Shown in pieces: positions 37,067 to 44,784 of a stretch of 64,000 nucleotides of DNA. The position numbers were made by a program, and so were the translations under genes. The stretch is from Rhizobium esperanzae. GTDB lineage: Bacteria; Pseudomonadota; Alphaproteobacteria; Rhizobiales; Rhizobiaceae. The DNA is taken from contig NZ_JACIFY010000005.1 in assembly GCF_014197615.1 (NCBI RefSeq), forward strand, positions 1-64,000, in the 5' to 3' direction. Numbering within the stretch: the stretch's first letter is position 1; the number at the start of each line of letters is the position of its first letter. The notes under the pieces are model-generated. The model was not told the origin of the DNA and did no database searches. It saw only the letters and a list, made by a program, of their open reading frames with translations.

Positions 37067-37831
37067 ATGAACCGCCTCAACAACAAGGTCGCGATCGTCA
37101 CCGGCGCAAGCTCCGGCATCGGCCGCGTCACCGCAAAGCTCTTTGCCGCCGAAGGTGCCAAGGTCGTCGTCGGCGCCCGCCGCCAGCGCGAACTCGACAG
37201 CCTCGTTGCGGAGATCAAGGCCGAAGGCGGCGATGCCATCGCCGTTGCCGGCGATGTCCGCTCGGAAGACTATCATAAGGCGCTGGTGGCGGCAGCCGTG
37301 AGCAACTATGGCAAGCTCGACATCGCTTTCAACAATGCCGGTATCATCGGCGAAGCCGGTCCGAGCACCGGTGTCTCGGAAGCAGGCTTCAGCGAGGCGC
37401 TGGCCGTCAATCTGACGGCCTCCTTTCTCGCTGCCAAACATCAGATCGGCGCGATGGCGGACAATGGCGGCGGTTCGGTGATCTTCACCTCGACCTTCGT
37501 CGGCTACAGTTTCGCCTTTCCCGGTATTGCCGCCTATGCCGCCAGCAAATCCGGCCTGATCGGCCTGACGCAGGCGCTCGCCGCCGAATTCGGGCCTCGG
37601 AGCGTGCGCGTCAATGCCATCCTGCCGGGCGCCGTCGATACCGACATGTACCGCGACGTGAACGATACGACGGAGAAGCAGGCCGCCGTCACCGCCATGC
37701 ATGCGCTGAAGCGCGTCGCGACCCCGGAAGAAATCGCCCGCGCGGTTCTCTACCTCGCCTCCGACGATGCAAGCTTCGTCACCGGCACGGCTTCTCTGGT
37801 CGACGGCGGCATTTCGATCACCCGCAGTTGA
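37067..37831 (+). CDS. Short-chain dehydrogenase/reductase
   Basis: 254 aa classical SDR. NAD(P) motif TGASSGIG (residues ~13-20), NNAG, catalytic Ser in IFTSTFVG, and YAASK (Tyr-x-x-x-Lys) are present; the C-terminus VTGTASLVDGGISI is typical. Arg-Arg after beta-2 (VVGARRQRE) favours NADP(H). AGGAGA precedes the ATG. Substrate unknown; probably under the divergent LysR. Confidence 0.92.
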   Translation: MNRLNNKVAIVTGASSGIGRVTAKLFAAEGAKVVVGARRQRELDSLVAEIKAEGGDAIAVAGDVRSEDYHKALVAAAVSNYGKLDIAFNNAGIIGEAGPSTGVSEAGFSEALAVNLTASFLAAKHQIGAMADNGGGSVIFTSTFVGYSFAFPGIAAYAASKSGLIGLTQALAAEFGPRSVRVNAILPGAVDTDMYRDVNDTTEKQAAVTAMHALKRVATPEEIARAVLYLASDDASFVTGTASLVDGGISITRS

Positions 37832-37860
37832 GGCGGCGAGGGCCGCCATCGACCTGGAGA

Positions 37861-37929
37861 AGACCCCTCCCCAACCCGGCGCGTTAGCCCCTCCCCTTGT
37901 GGGGAGGGGTTGGGGAGGGGTCTTTCTTT
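37861..37929. repeat. Nested palindrome, possible terminator/repeat element
   Basis: AGACCCCTCCCCAACCC pairs with GGTTGGGGAGGGGTCT, enclosing an inner hairpin CCCTCCCC-TTGT-GGGGAGGG; TTTCTTTC follows. It lies 30 bp after the SDR stop and likely ends its transcript. The motif looks like a dispersed rhizobial intergenic palindrome, but only one copy is in this window. Confidence 0.6.
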
Positions 37930-38044
37930 CGACGCAATCATTCGCCGCTCTCGAGCAGATCCGATGCCTTTCTGCCCGCGATTGCATGTTCTCCGCCAAA
38001 GGCTTAGGGTCGGGCTAGTCAGAAAAGGCGACGGGTAGAAAGCC

Positions 38045-39256
38045 ATGGCTCTCAGCGGAAAACGCATCCTCCTCATCATTTCGGGCGGCATTGCCGCCTA
38101 TAAGAGCCTGGATCTGATCCGCCGGCTGCGCGAGCGCGGCGCCAGTGTCCGCCCCGTCATGACCAAGGGGGCACAGGAATTCGTCACGCCGCTTGCCGTC
38201 GGCGCATTGGCGGCGGATCATGTCTTCCTCGATCTGTTTTCACGCCAGGACGAACAGGATGTCGGCCATATCAGGCTGGCGCGCGACTGCGACCTCGTGA
38301 TCATCGCCCCTGCCACGGCCGATCTGATGGCGAAGATGGCGAACGGGCTTGCCGACGATCTTGCCTCGACCGTGCTGCTGGCGACCGACCGGCCGGTGCT
38401 GGCGGCGCCGGCGATGAATCCCAGAATGTGGGCGCATCCGGCGACGCGGCGCAATGCGGCGACGCTGAGAGCCGACGGCGTGCGCTTCGTCGGGCCGATG
38501 GCCGGCGAGATGGCCGAGAGCCGCGAGGCCGGGCTCGGCCGGATGGCGGAACCGCTGGAAATCGTCGCGGCCGCCGAAACCCTGCTCGACGACGGAGAAA
38601 AGCCGCTGACGGGACGCAAGGCGATCGTCACGTCGGGACCGACCCATGAGCCGATCGATCCGGTGCGCTACATCGCCAACCGCTCCTCCGGCCGGCAGGG
38701 CCATGCGATCGCCGCGGCCCTTGCCAAGCTCGGCGCCGAGGTGACGCTGGTATCCGGGCCGGTGACGATCGCCGATCCGGTCGGCGTCAACGTCATCCAC
38801 GTCGAGCGGGCCGAGGAAATGCGCGATGCCGTGCTGGCGGCGCTGCCGGCCGACATCGCCGTGATGGTCGCCGCAGTTGCCGACTGGCGCGTCGCCTCGG
38901 CCGCCGACCAGAAGCTGAAGAAACATCCGGGCGAATCCATTCCGACGCTGGCGCTGACCGAGAATCCGGACATCCTGAAGACCCTGGGACATCACACGAT
39001 GCGGCCGAAGCTGGTGATCGGCTTTGCCGCCGAGACGCAGGACGTCGAAAACAATGCGAAGGCAAAGCTCGAGAGAAAAGGCGCCGACATGATCGTCGCC
39101 AACGACGTCTCGCCTGCGACCGGCATCATGGGCGGCAGCCGCAACAGCGTCAAACTCATTCGCCGCGACGGCGTCGAGCAATGGCCTGACCTCGCGAAGG
39201 AGGAGGTTGCCGAAAGGCTGGCAGCGCTGATCGCCGAGCGCTTCAGGCAGAAATAG
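38045..39256 (+). CDS. coaBC: CoaBC: phosphopantothenoylcysteine decarboxylase / synthetase
   Basis: 403 aa bifunctional coenzyme A enzyme (Dfp). CoaC half: FMN-binding SGGIAAYKS, catalytic His75 (GHIRLA) and Asn125 (PAMNPRMW), same numbering as E. coli. The E. coli Cys158 (NACG-type loop) corresponds to Glu158 in GEMAESREAGLGRMAEP. CoaB half from ~190: SGPTHEPIDPVRYIANRSSG and KKxP-type loop (KLKKHPGE). The 3' end overlaps the convergent amidotransferase gene by 14 bp. Confidence 0.93.
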   Translation: MALSGKRILLIISGGIAAYKSLDLIRRLRERGASVRPVMTKGAQEFVTPLAVGALAADHVFLDLFSRQDEQDVGHIRLARDCDLVIIAPATADLMAKMANGLADDLASTVLLATDRPVLAAPAMNPRMWAHPATRRNAATLRADGVRFVGPMAGEMAESREAGLGRMAEPLEIVAAAETLLDDGEKPLTGRKAIVTSGPTHEPIDPVRYIANRSSGRQGHAIAAALAKLGAEVTLVSGPVTIADPVGVNVIHVERAEEMRDAVLAALPADIAVMVAAVADWRVASAADQKLKKHPGESIPTLALTENPDILKTLGHHTMRPKLVIGFAAETQDVENNAKAKLERKGADMIVANDVSPATGIMGGSRNSVKLIRRDGVEQWPDLAKEEVAERLAALIAERFRQK

Positions 39257-40052
39257 CGATGCGCTGAGGCTTGGCGGCGCGCTTTTGCGGGCGGAAGTCG
39301 GCGACATCGATGCCGTTTTTGCCGACGGTGACGGCGCTGCCGTCCGGGATCTCCGCCCAGGCATCGACATCATCGTTCAACGGCTCGGATACCAGGCAAT
39401 AGCCCGCACCAACCGGCGAGGCATAGAGCGTCGGCGCCTTGCGATCGGTGGCATAGCGGATCGCATAGAGCGTGTTGCCGTCGGAAAAGGCTGCGGTGAA
39501 ACGCAGCAGGATCGATCCGATGAGGCTTTCGGCCAGGTCTTCGACGACACCGATCATATCGGCCATGGCGGCAACCGGCGCCTCGCGCAGGCCGAACTGT
39601 AGCGCCAGCAGGAACATCAGCTCGGAATCGGTGGTGCCGCCGCGGGCATTGAACAGTTCGTCGTCGAGCATCGCCTCCATCGGCCGGCGCAGGCGCTCGA
39701 AGCCGGAGATCTGGCCGTTATGCATGAAGGACCATATGCCGTGGGTGAAGGGATGGCAGTTGTCGCGGCGCGTGCCGCCGCCGGTGGCGGCCCTGACATG
39801 GGCGAGGAAGAGCGGCGAGCGGATCTGCCGCGCCAGGCTCTTCAGATTGCAATCCGACCAGGCCGGCAGGATATCGCGGTAGCGGCCGGGCTCGGGCCTG
39901 TCGCCATACCAGGCGATGCCGAAGCCATCGCCGTTCGTCGCCGTCTTGGCGCGGGTGGCGCAATGGGACTGCTCGATCAGCGAATGGGCGGGCGAGGATA
40001 CCAGCTCCTCGAGATAGAGAGGGTCTCCGCGATAGGCTGCCCAGCGACACAT
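39243..40052 (-). CDS. Class II glutamine amidotransferase, YafJ type
   Basis: 269 aa Ntn-hydrolase. Cys2 exposed after Met removal is the nucleophile (MCRWAAYRGDPLYLEEL), which fixes the start at 40052. The NGDGFGIAWYG, HVRAATGG, NCHPFTHGIWSFMHNGQI and TTDSELMF motifs of the glutaminase domain follow. No synthase domain is attached, so the acceptor is unknown. EgtC of ergothioneine synthesis belongs to the same superfamily, but this sequence fits the YafJ branch. Confidence 0.85.
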   Translation of the reverse strand: MCRWAAYRGDPLYLEELVSSPAHSLIEQSHCATRAKTATNGDGFGIAWYGDRPEPGRYRDILPAWSDCNLKSLARQIRSPLFLAHVRAATGGGTRRDNCHPFTHGIWSFMHNGQISGFERLRRPMEAMLDDELFNARGGTTDSELMFLLALQFGLREAPVAAMADMIGVVEDLAESLIGSILLRFTAAFSDGNTLYAIRYATDRKAPTLYASPVGAGYCLVSEPLNDDVDAWAEIPDGSAVTVGKNGIDVADFRPQKRAAKPQRIAISA

Positions 40053-40322
40053 GGTTTTCTTGCTCCGGACCCGCCGCCGCACCGGCGGGCATGCTCTAAA
40101 TTGTCGAACGACGCAGCTAACAACAGCTTAACGCGCCGCCGATTTGCAATCGCAAGATGACGGATTCGTGACGCTTGGATGTTCAAATTCGGCGAAAGCT
40201 TGTCTTCTCTTGTGAACAGTCGAGCGGGCAGAGGCGAAGCATTTCACGGATTTCTTCTTGCATCTGGAACGAATCGGCCTACTTTTCCTCCATCGGCAAC
40301 AGAACGAAAGGAAGGTGATCCA

Positions 40323-40394
40323 ATGTCTAATGAGATTTCGGACCTCGTAACGGGCATGGGAGAGGTGATGAAAGCGAGGCAGCCCTCGCACTAA
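40323..40394 (+). CDS. Possible 23-residue peptide
   Basis: ATG 40323 follows a strong AAGGAAGGTGATC ribosome site and encodes MSNEISDLVTGMGEVMKARQ plus PSH. An intrinsic terminator follows 60 bp later, so the region forms a compact short mRNA. It could be a free small protein or a leader for nothing downstream, as the gntR gene lies beyond the terminator. No homologue known to me. The 270 bp upstream of it (40053-40322) show no other feature. Confidence 0.45.
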   Translation: MSNEISDLVTGMGEVMKARQPSH

Positions 40395-40453
40395 TCCCCG
40401 CCTTCCCTGGGGCTGCATCGACAGTCCAGGCCAGTTCGAGGCCAAACTCATGG

Positions 40454-40480
40454 AAAGGGTCGCTGAGGCGGCCCTTTTTT
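40454..40480 (+). terminator. Intrinsic terminator after the 23-aa frame
   Basis: GGGTCGC-TGAG-GCGGCCC forms a short stem (one G.T pair) and runs into TTTTTT. Confidence 0.75.
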
Positions 40481-40515
40481 ATTGTGGGAGATGAGCGCGT
40501 TGACGAAACAATCAA

Positions 40516-40562
40516 ATTCCATTACTCATAAAGTCATCGGATGACTTTATGAGTAATGGAAT
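40516..40562. promoter_or_regulatory. Perfect 47-bp palindrome over the gntR start
   Basis: Two 23-nt arms (ATTCCATTACTCATAAAG... and its exact complement) flank a single central G. The element contains the first in-frame ATG of the gntR gene (40549) and ends at the second (40561). At the DNA level it offers a symmetrical operator, probably for GntR autoregulation. At the RNA level it would fold into a 22-23-bp hairpin hiding the start. Confidence 0.7.
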
Positions 40563-41238
40563 GCGCGCACTCAGCAAGACCAATCTCGCCGATGAGGCGA
40601 TCGAAGCGATCCGCGGCGATATTCTCGGCAAACGCTGGGCGGTCGGCGAGAAATTGCCGAACGAAGCCTCGCTGTCGGCCATGCTCTCCGTCAGCCGCGG
40701 CACGGTGCGCGAGGCGGTGCGGGTTCTGGTCTCCCAGGGCTATCTCGAGACACGGCAGGGATCTGGAACCTATGTGCGCTCGACCAGCGATGCCGGCCGG
40801 CCGCTGACCATGGCGCGGCGCGCCAGCCTGCGCGACCAGTTCGAAGCGCGACTGGCGCTCGATGTCGAGGCCGCCCGGCTGACGGCAGTCCGCAAGACGC
40901 CGCAGACCATCGCCGGGCTTCGCCGGCTGCTTGCCGAACGCGGCAGTTACGACGGCGGCGATCAGGCCGCTTTCATCGAGCGCGACCTTGCCTTCCACAA
41001 GGCCATTATCGCCGCATCCGGCAACCGGGCGATGATCGAGATCTACGATTTCTTCTCGGCCTCGATCGCCGATACCATCGCGGCGACGCTCGGCAAGGAT
41101 ATTCCCGAACCGGACATGCAGGCGCATGCGGATATCGTCGACGCCATCGAAACCGGCGATCCCGACAAGGCGGATGCGGCGGTGCGCGGCTTCATGGCGC
41201 CGGTTCTTGCCGCCCTCGAGCGGATGATCCTGTCATGA
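40549..41238 (+). CDS. GntR/FadR-subfamily transcriptional regulator
   Basis: 229 aa. N-terminal winged helix (NLADEAIEAIRGDILGKRWAVGEKLPNEASLSAMLSVSRGTVREAVRVL) and C-terminal FCD effector domain with metal-ligand histidines (DLAFHKAIIAASGN; MQAHADIVDAI). The start is ambiguous: ATG 40549 or ATG 40561, both at the palindrome. Its stop overlaps the MFS start (ATGA), so it probably controls that transporter. Confidence 0.88.
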   Translation: MSNGMRALSKTNLADEAIEAIRGDILGKRWAVGEKLPNEASLSAMLSVSRGTVREAVRVLVSQGYLETRQGSGTYVRSTSDAGRPLTMARRASLRDQFEARLALDVEAARLTAVRKTPQTIAGLRRLLAERGSYDGGDQAAFIERDLAFHKAIIAASGNRAMIEIYDFFSASIADTIAATLGKDIPEPDMQAHADIVDAIETGDPDKADAAVRGFMAPVLAALERMILS

Positions 41239-42524
41239 CCATGCCCTCCGCCGATATCGATGCACTCGACGCCGCCGACGACCTGCTTGTCGACGCCGAG
41301 GCCGGCAGCCTTCCACCGCCGCAGGCAACACCGGTGCGCGGTGCTGCGGATCGTTTTCTGCTGGGCGCAAGTCTGGTGCTGATCGCTTTCAACCTGCGCC
41401 CGGTCTTTTCAAGCGCCTCGGCGCTCCTGCCTGAGATCCGTGCCGAACTCGGGCTCACTGCGCTCGGCGCCAGCCTGCTGACCACCCTTCCGGTCGTCTG
41501 CCTCGGCGCCTTTTCGCCGCTTGCGCCTCGCCTGGCCCAGCGCCTTGGGACAGAGCGCACGCTGCTCGGCGTTGTCCTGCTCCTGGCGCTCGGCACCGGT
41601 TTGCGCGGGTTTTCCTCCGTGCCGCTGCTCTTCATCGGCACGGCGCTGGCCGGCGCCTGCATCGCCGTCGGCAACGTGCTGCTGCCGGGGCTGGTAAAGC
41701 GGGATTTCGCCGGGCGCGCCGCGCTGATGACCGGCTTCTACACGATGGCGCTCTGCGCCGGTGCGGCAAGTGCGGCCGGGCTGACGCTGCCGATCGAGCA
41801 CGCGCTCGGTGGCTCTCTCGAAGGCGCGCTCGCCGTCTGGGCGCTGCCGGCGCTTGCCGTCGGCCTGATCTGGCTGCCGCAGGTTCTGCGCAGCGGCGGC
41901 CAGGCACGGCGCAACGGGTTTCACGTCAAAGGCCTGTGGCGGGACCGGCTCGCCTGGCAGGTAACGCTGTTCATGGGGCTGCAGTCGGCGCTTGCCTATT
42001 GCGTCTTCGGCTGGCTGGTTCCGATCCTGCGCGAACGCGGCCTCGACGGCGTTACATCAGGGGCGATCGTTTCGCTCTCGGTGATGGTGCAGGCCGCTTC
42101 CTGCCTCATCGTGCCGCATATTGCCGTGCGCGGGAAGGACCAGCAGCTGATCAATGCCAGCCTCTGCGGCGTCGCCGTGACCGCGCTGCTCGGCCTGCTG
42201 TTTGCGCCGCTGTCGACAGTCTGGCTGTGGGCGGTGCTGCAGGGCATCGGCCAGGGCGGGCTGATCGCCGCGGCCATGACGACGATCGTGCTGCGCTCGC
42301 GCGATCCCGATGTCGCCGCCCATCTGTCCGGCATGGCGCAATGCGTCGGTTACCTGCTTGCCGCGATCGGCCCGCTGATCGTCGGCCTCATCCGCGGCTG
42401 GACGGGAAGCTTTTCCTGGTGCGCGGTCCTCTTCGTCGCGCTCGGGCTCGGAGCGGCAATCAACGGCTGGAAGGCCGGCCGGGCAGTCGAGATCAATGTG
42501 CACGCTGTCGAGAGGGCTGGCTGA
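41235..42524 (+). CDS. CynX/NimT-family MFS transporter
   Basis: 429 aa, 12 predicted membrane helices after a ~38-residue acidic cytoplasmic N-terminus. LIAFNLRPVFSSASALLPEIRAELGL is the CynX/NimT hallmark. Family members carry cyanate, 2-nitroimidazole or other small organic anions; the substrate here is unknown. Co-transcribed with the upstream GntR regulator (4-nt overlap). Confidence 0.87.
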   Translation: MTMPSADIDALDAADDLLVDAEAGSLPPPQATPVRGAADRFLLGASLVLIAFNLRPVFSSASALLPEIRAELGLTALGASLLTTLPVVCLGAFSPLAPRLAQRLGTERTLLGVVLLLALGTGLRGFSSVPLLFIGTALAGACIAVGNVLLPGLVKRDFAGRAALMTGFYTMALCAGAASAAGLTLPIEHALGGSLEGALAVWALPALAVGLIWLPQVLRSGGQARRNGFHVKGLWRDRLAWQVTLFMGLQSALAYCVFGWLVPILRERGLDGVTSGAIVSLSVMVQAASCLIVPHIAVRGKDQQLINASLCGVAVTALLGLLFAPLSTVWLWAVLQGIGQGGLIAAAMTTIVLRSRDPDVAAHLSGMAQCVGYLLAAIGPLIVGLIRGWTGSFSWCAVLFVALGLGAAINGWKAGRAVEINVHAVERAG

Positions 42525-42626
42525 GCCCTCTCACTGGCGCGCCCATCACCATCTCTTGATGCCCGTCGCCGATCCCGGATGCTGCGCTATCTCAAGCTCA
42601 CATCACGCAGCGCCGGAGGAGACATC

Positions 42627-44156
42627 TTGCGTTTACATCTGCTGTTTCTGCTTGCAGCCCTTGCCGGGTCGCTCGCCCCTGCCCTTTCCCCGGCACAGGA
42701 AAGCGCTCACCAGAAGGCCAATGTCGAAAGCGATGCGCGCGAGGGCGTGCTGAAGCTGCTGCCGGCCGATTCCGTCACCAAACACGAGCTGACGATCGGC
42801 GGCCGGAAGCTCGCCTATACCGCCACCGCCGGCACGCTCGATCTCTTCGGCCAGGACGGAGCCCGGACCGGCGCGATCTTCTACACCGCCTATGTCGCGA
42901 GGGATGCGGGGCCGGACCGGCCGCTGACCTTTGCCTTCAATGGCGGCCCGGGTGCAGCTTCCGCCTTCCTGCATCTCGGGCTGGTCGGGCCCGAGGTGCT
43001 CGACTTCGGGCCTGAGGGGCGCGACGGCTCCAATGCGAAACTCGTCGACAACCCGCAAAGCTGGCTCGATTTCACCGATCTCGTGCTGATCGATCCGATC
43101 GGCACCGGCTGGAGCCGGACGGTGAAGGCCGACGATGCGTCCAACTATTACAACGTCAACTCGGACGCCCAAAGCATCGCCAAGGCGATCGCCCTCTATG
43201 TCGCGCACAACAACCGCTCGAATTCGCCGAAATATCTTCTCGGCGAGAGTTATGGCGGCTTCCGCGCCGCCAAGGTCGCCTCAGCGCTGCAGGAAAGCCA
43301 GGGCATCATCATTGCCGGCGCCGTGATGCTCTCACCGCTGCTCGAGGGCCAGTTGATGTTCGACGCCGATCGGTTCGCGCTCGGCGCCGCCCTGGAGCTG
43401 CCGTCGCTGGCGGCGGCCGAACTCGACCGGCGCAACGCCTTTGACGAGCAGACGCAGAAGCAGACGGAAGCCTTCGCGCTCGGCGACTATCTGACGACCC
43501 TGGCCGGGCCGCCGCCGACCGGCGCCGAAGCCGCGGCCTTCTATGGCAGGATCGCCGGGCTGACAGGCATTCCTCAGGATATCGTCACCCGCAATCGCGG
43601 CTTTCTCGGCAATTCCTTCATCAAACATTCCGACGCCGGCAGCGGCGTGGTGACGAGCCCCTACGACGCCGCCTTTGTCACCGCCGACCCCTATCCGGAA
43701 TCGGATTACGACCGCGGCGACGATGCCATCCTCGACGGTTTCACCCGCGCCTATGGCGGCGCCTTCGCCGACTATGCCCGCAACCAGCTCGGCTTCAAAA
43801 CCGAAATGACCTATTCGCTGCTCGACAGCGATATCAGCCGGCGCTGGGAATGGGGCGGGCGCGGCGGCGGTTCGCGCTCCCAGGCGAGCGCCACCGACGA
43901 CGTCAGGCAGCTGCTCGCATCGAACCCGGCCTTCCATCTGCTGATCGCCCATGGCTACAGCGACCTGGTGACGCCTTACGGGGTGAGCCGCTATGTGGTC
44001 GACCACCTGCCGCCGTCGCTTGCCGCCGGCCGTGTCGGTCTGAAACTTTATCGCGGCGGCCATATGTTCTATACGAATGCCGATCAGCGGGCCGCCTTCA
44101 CGGCGGATGCGAAGGCTTTCTACGCCACGAGGCCGGCTGTGCAGCCGGCGGACTGA
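42627..44156 (+). CDS. Exported S10-family serine carboxypeptidase-like protein
   Basis: 509 aa from a TTG start chosen for GGAGGA 6 nt upstream; an ATG at 42579 in the same frame lacks one. Residues 1-~25 form a signal peptide ending near ALSPAQ. Peptidase S10 motifs: NGGPGAAS, nucleophile Ser208 in GESYGG, Asp446 in GYSDLVTPY, His479 in GGHMFY. These alpha/beta-hydrolases remove C-terminal residues from peptides; a periplasmic peptide-scavenging role is likely. Confidence 0.87.
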   Translation: MRLHLLFLLAALAGSLAPALSPAQESAHQKANVESDAREGVLKLLPADSVTKHELTIGGRKLAYTATAGTLDLFGQDGARTGAIFYTAYVARDAGPDRPLTFAFNGGPGAASAFLHLGLVGPEVLDFGPEGRDGSNAKLVDNPQSWLDFTDLVLIDPIGTGWSRTVKADDASNYYNVNSDAQSIAKAIALYVAHNNRSNSPKYLLGESYGGFRAAKVASALQESQGIIIAGAVMLSPLLEGQLMFDADRFALGAALELPSLAAAELDRRNAFDEQTQKQTEAFALGDYLTTLAGPPPTGAEAAAFYGRIAGLTGIPQDIVTRNRGFLGNSFIKHSDAGSGVVTSPYDAAFVTADPYPESDYDRGDDAILDGFTRAYGGAFADYARNQLGFKTEMTYSLLDSDISRRWEWGGRGGGSRSQASATDDVRQLLASNPAFHLLIAHGYSDLVTPYGVSRYVVDHLPPSLAAGRVGLKLYRGGHMFYTNADQRAAFTADAKAFYATRPAVQPAD

Positions 44157-44167
44157 GGACCTTGCCG

Positions 44168-44569
44168 ATGCATATTACCGGGGGATGCCACTGCGGCGCG
44201 ATCCGCTACCAGGCGGAGATCGATCCGGAACGGGTCTCGATCTGCCACTGCACCGATTGCCAGCGGCTGACGGGCTCGGCCTATCGCGTCACCGCGCCGG
44301 CGCGGCCGGACAGTTTCGCGCTCGTTTCGGGCACACCGCGCGGCTATACGAAATATGGCGACAGCGGCCGTCTCAGCCGGCAATTCTTCTGCCCCAATTG
44401 CGGATCGCCGCTCTACCGCACCGACGGCGACGGCGCCGCAATCGGCATCCGCCTCGGCGGAATCGACCAGCGGCGGGACCTGCCGCCCAGGAAACAGATA
44501 TGGTGCCGCTCGGCTTTGCCCGGCGTGGAGAACATCGAGCTGCTGCCGCGATTTGATCGCGAGGGTTAG
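44168..44569 (+). CDS. GFA/CENP-V domain protein
   Basis: 133 aa zinc-binding beta fold. Cys pairs C7-x-C9, C26-x-C28-xx-C31 and C75-xx-C78 match the glutathione-dependent formaldehyde-activating (Gfa) family. Gfa proteins bind glutathione adducts, though most stand-alone members have no proven activity. It begins 11 bp after the S10 gene and is probably in that transcript. Confidence 0.85.
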   Translation: MHITGGCHCGAIRYQAEIDPERVSICHCTDCQRLTGSAYRVTAPARPDSFALVSGTPRGYTKYGDSGRLSRQFFCPNCGSPLYRTDGDGAAIGIRLGGIDQRRDLPPRKQIWCRSALPGVENIELLPRFDREG

Positions 44570-44610
44570 CAGGCCGGCAGGCTTACTTCAGGTGGCACGC
44601 ACAACGACCA

Positions 44611-44752
44611 GCCCTCGTCCTGAGGTGCCCCGTACTCGAAGGACGGGGGCGGATGGCTGAATACCGCTCAACATCTGCATTTGCCGAGACCGGTGGCCAA
44701 CCCCGTCCTTCGAGGCTTCGGCCTTTGACCTACACACCTGAAGGATGAGGCT
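44611..44752. repeat. Degenerate rhizobial palindromic repeat
   Basis: Short blocks CCTCGTCCTGAGGTGCC, CTCGAAGGACGGG, CCCGTCCTTCGAGGC and CACCTGAAGGATGAGG alternate in complementary orientation over ~140 bp between Gfa and prfC. Sequences of this kind are dispersed in Rhizobiales intergenic regions. No gene is seen in 44570-44784. Confidence 0.5.
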
Positions 44753-44784
44753 GGAGAGAGGGCGCGGGAATAATTGCCCTGGGA

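Noticed and set aside
39243..40052. EgtC of ergothioneine biosynthesis, because of the nearby catabolic operon
   Set aside because: The sequence fits the general YafJ class II amidotransferase branch, and no egtB or egtD lies nearby.
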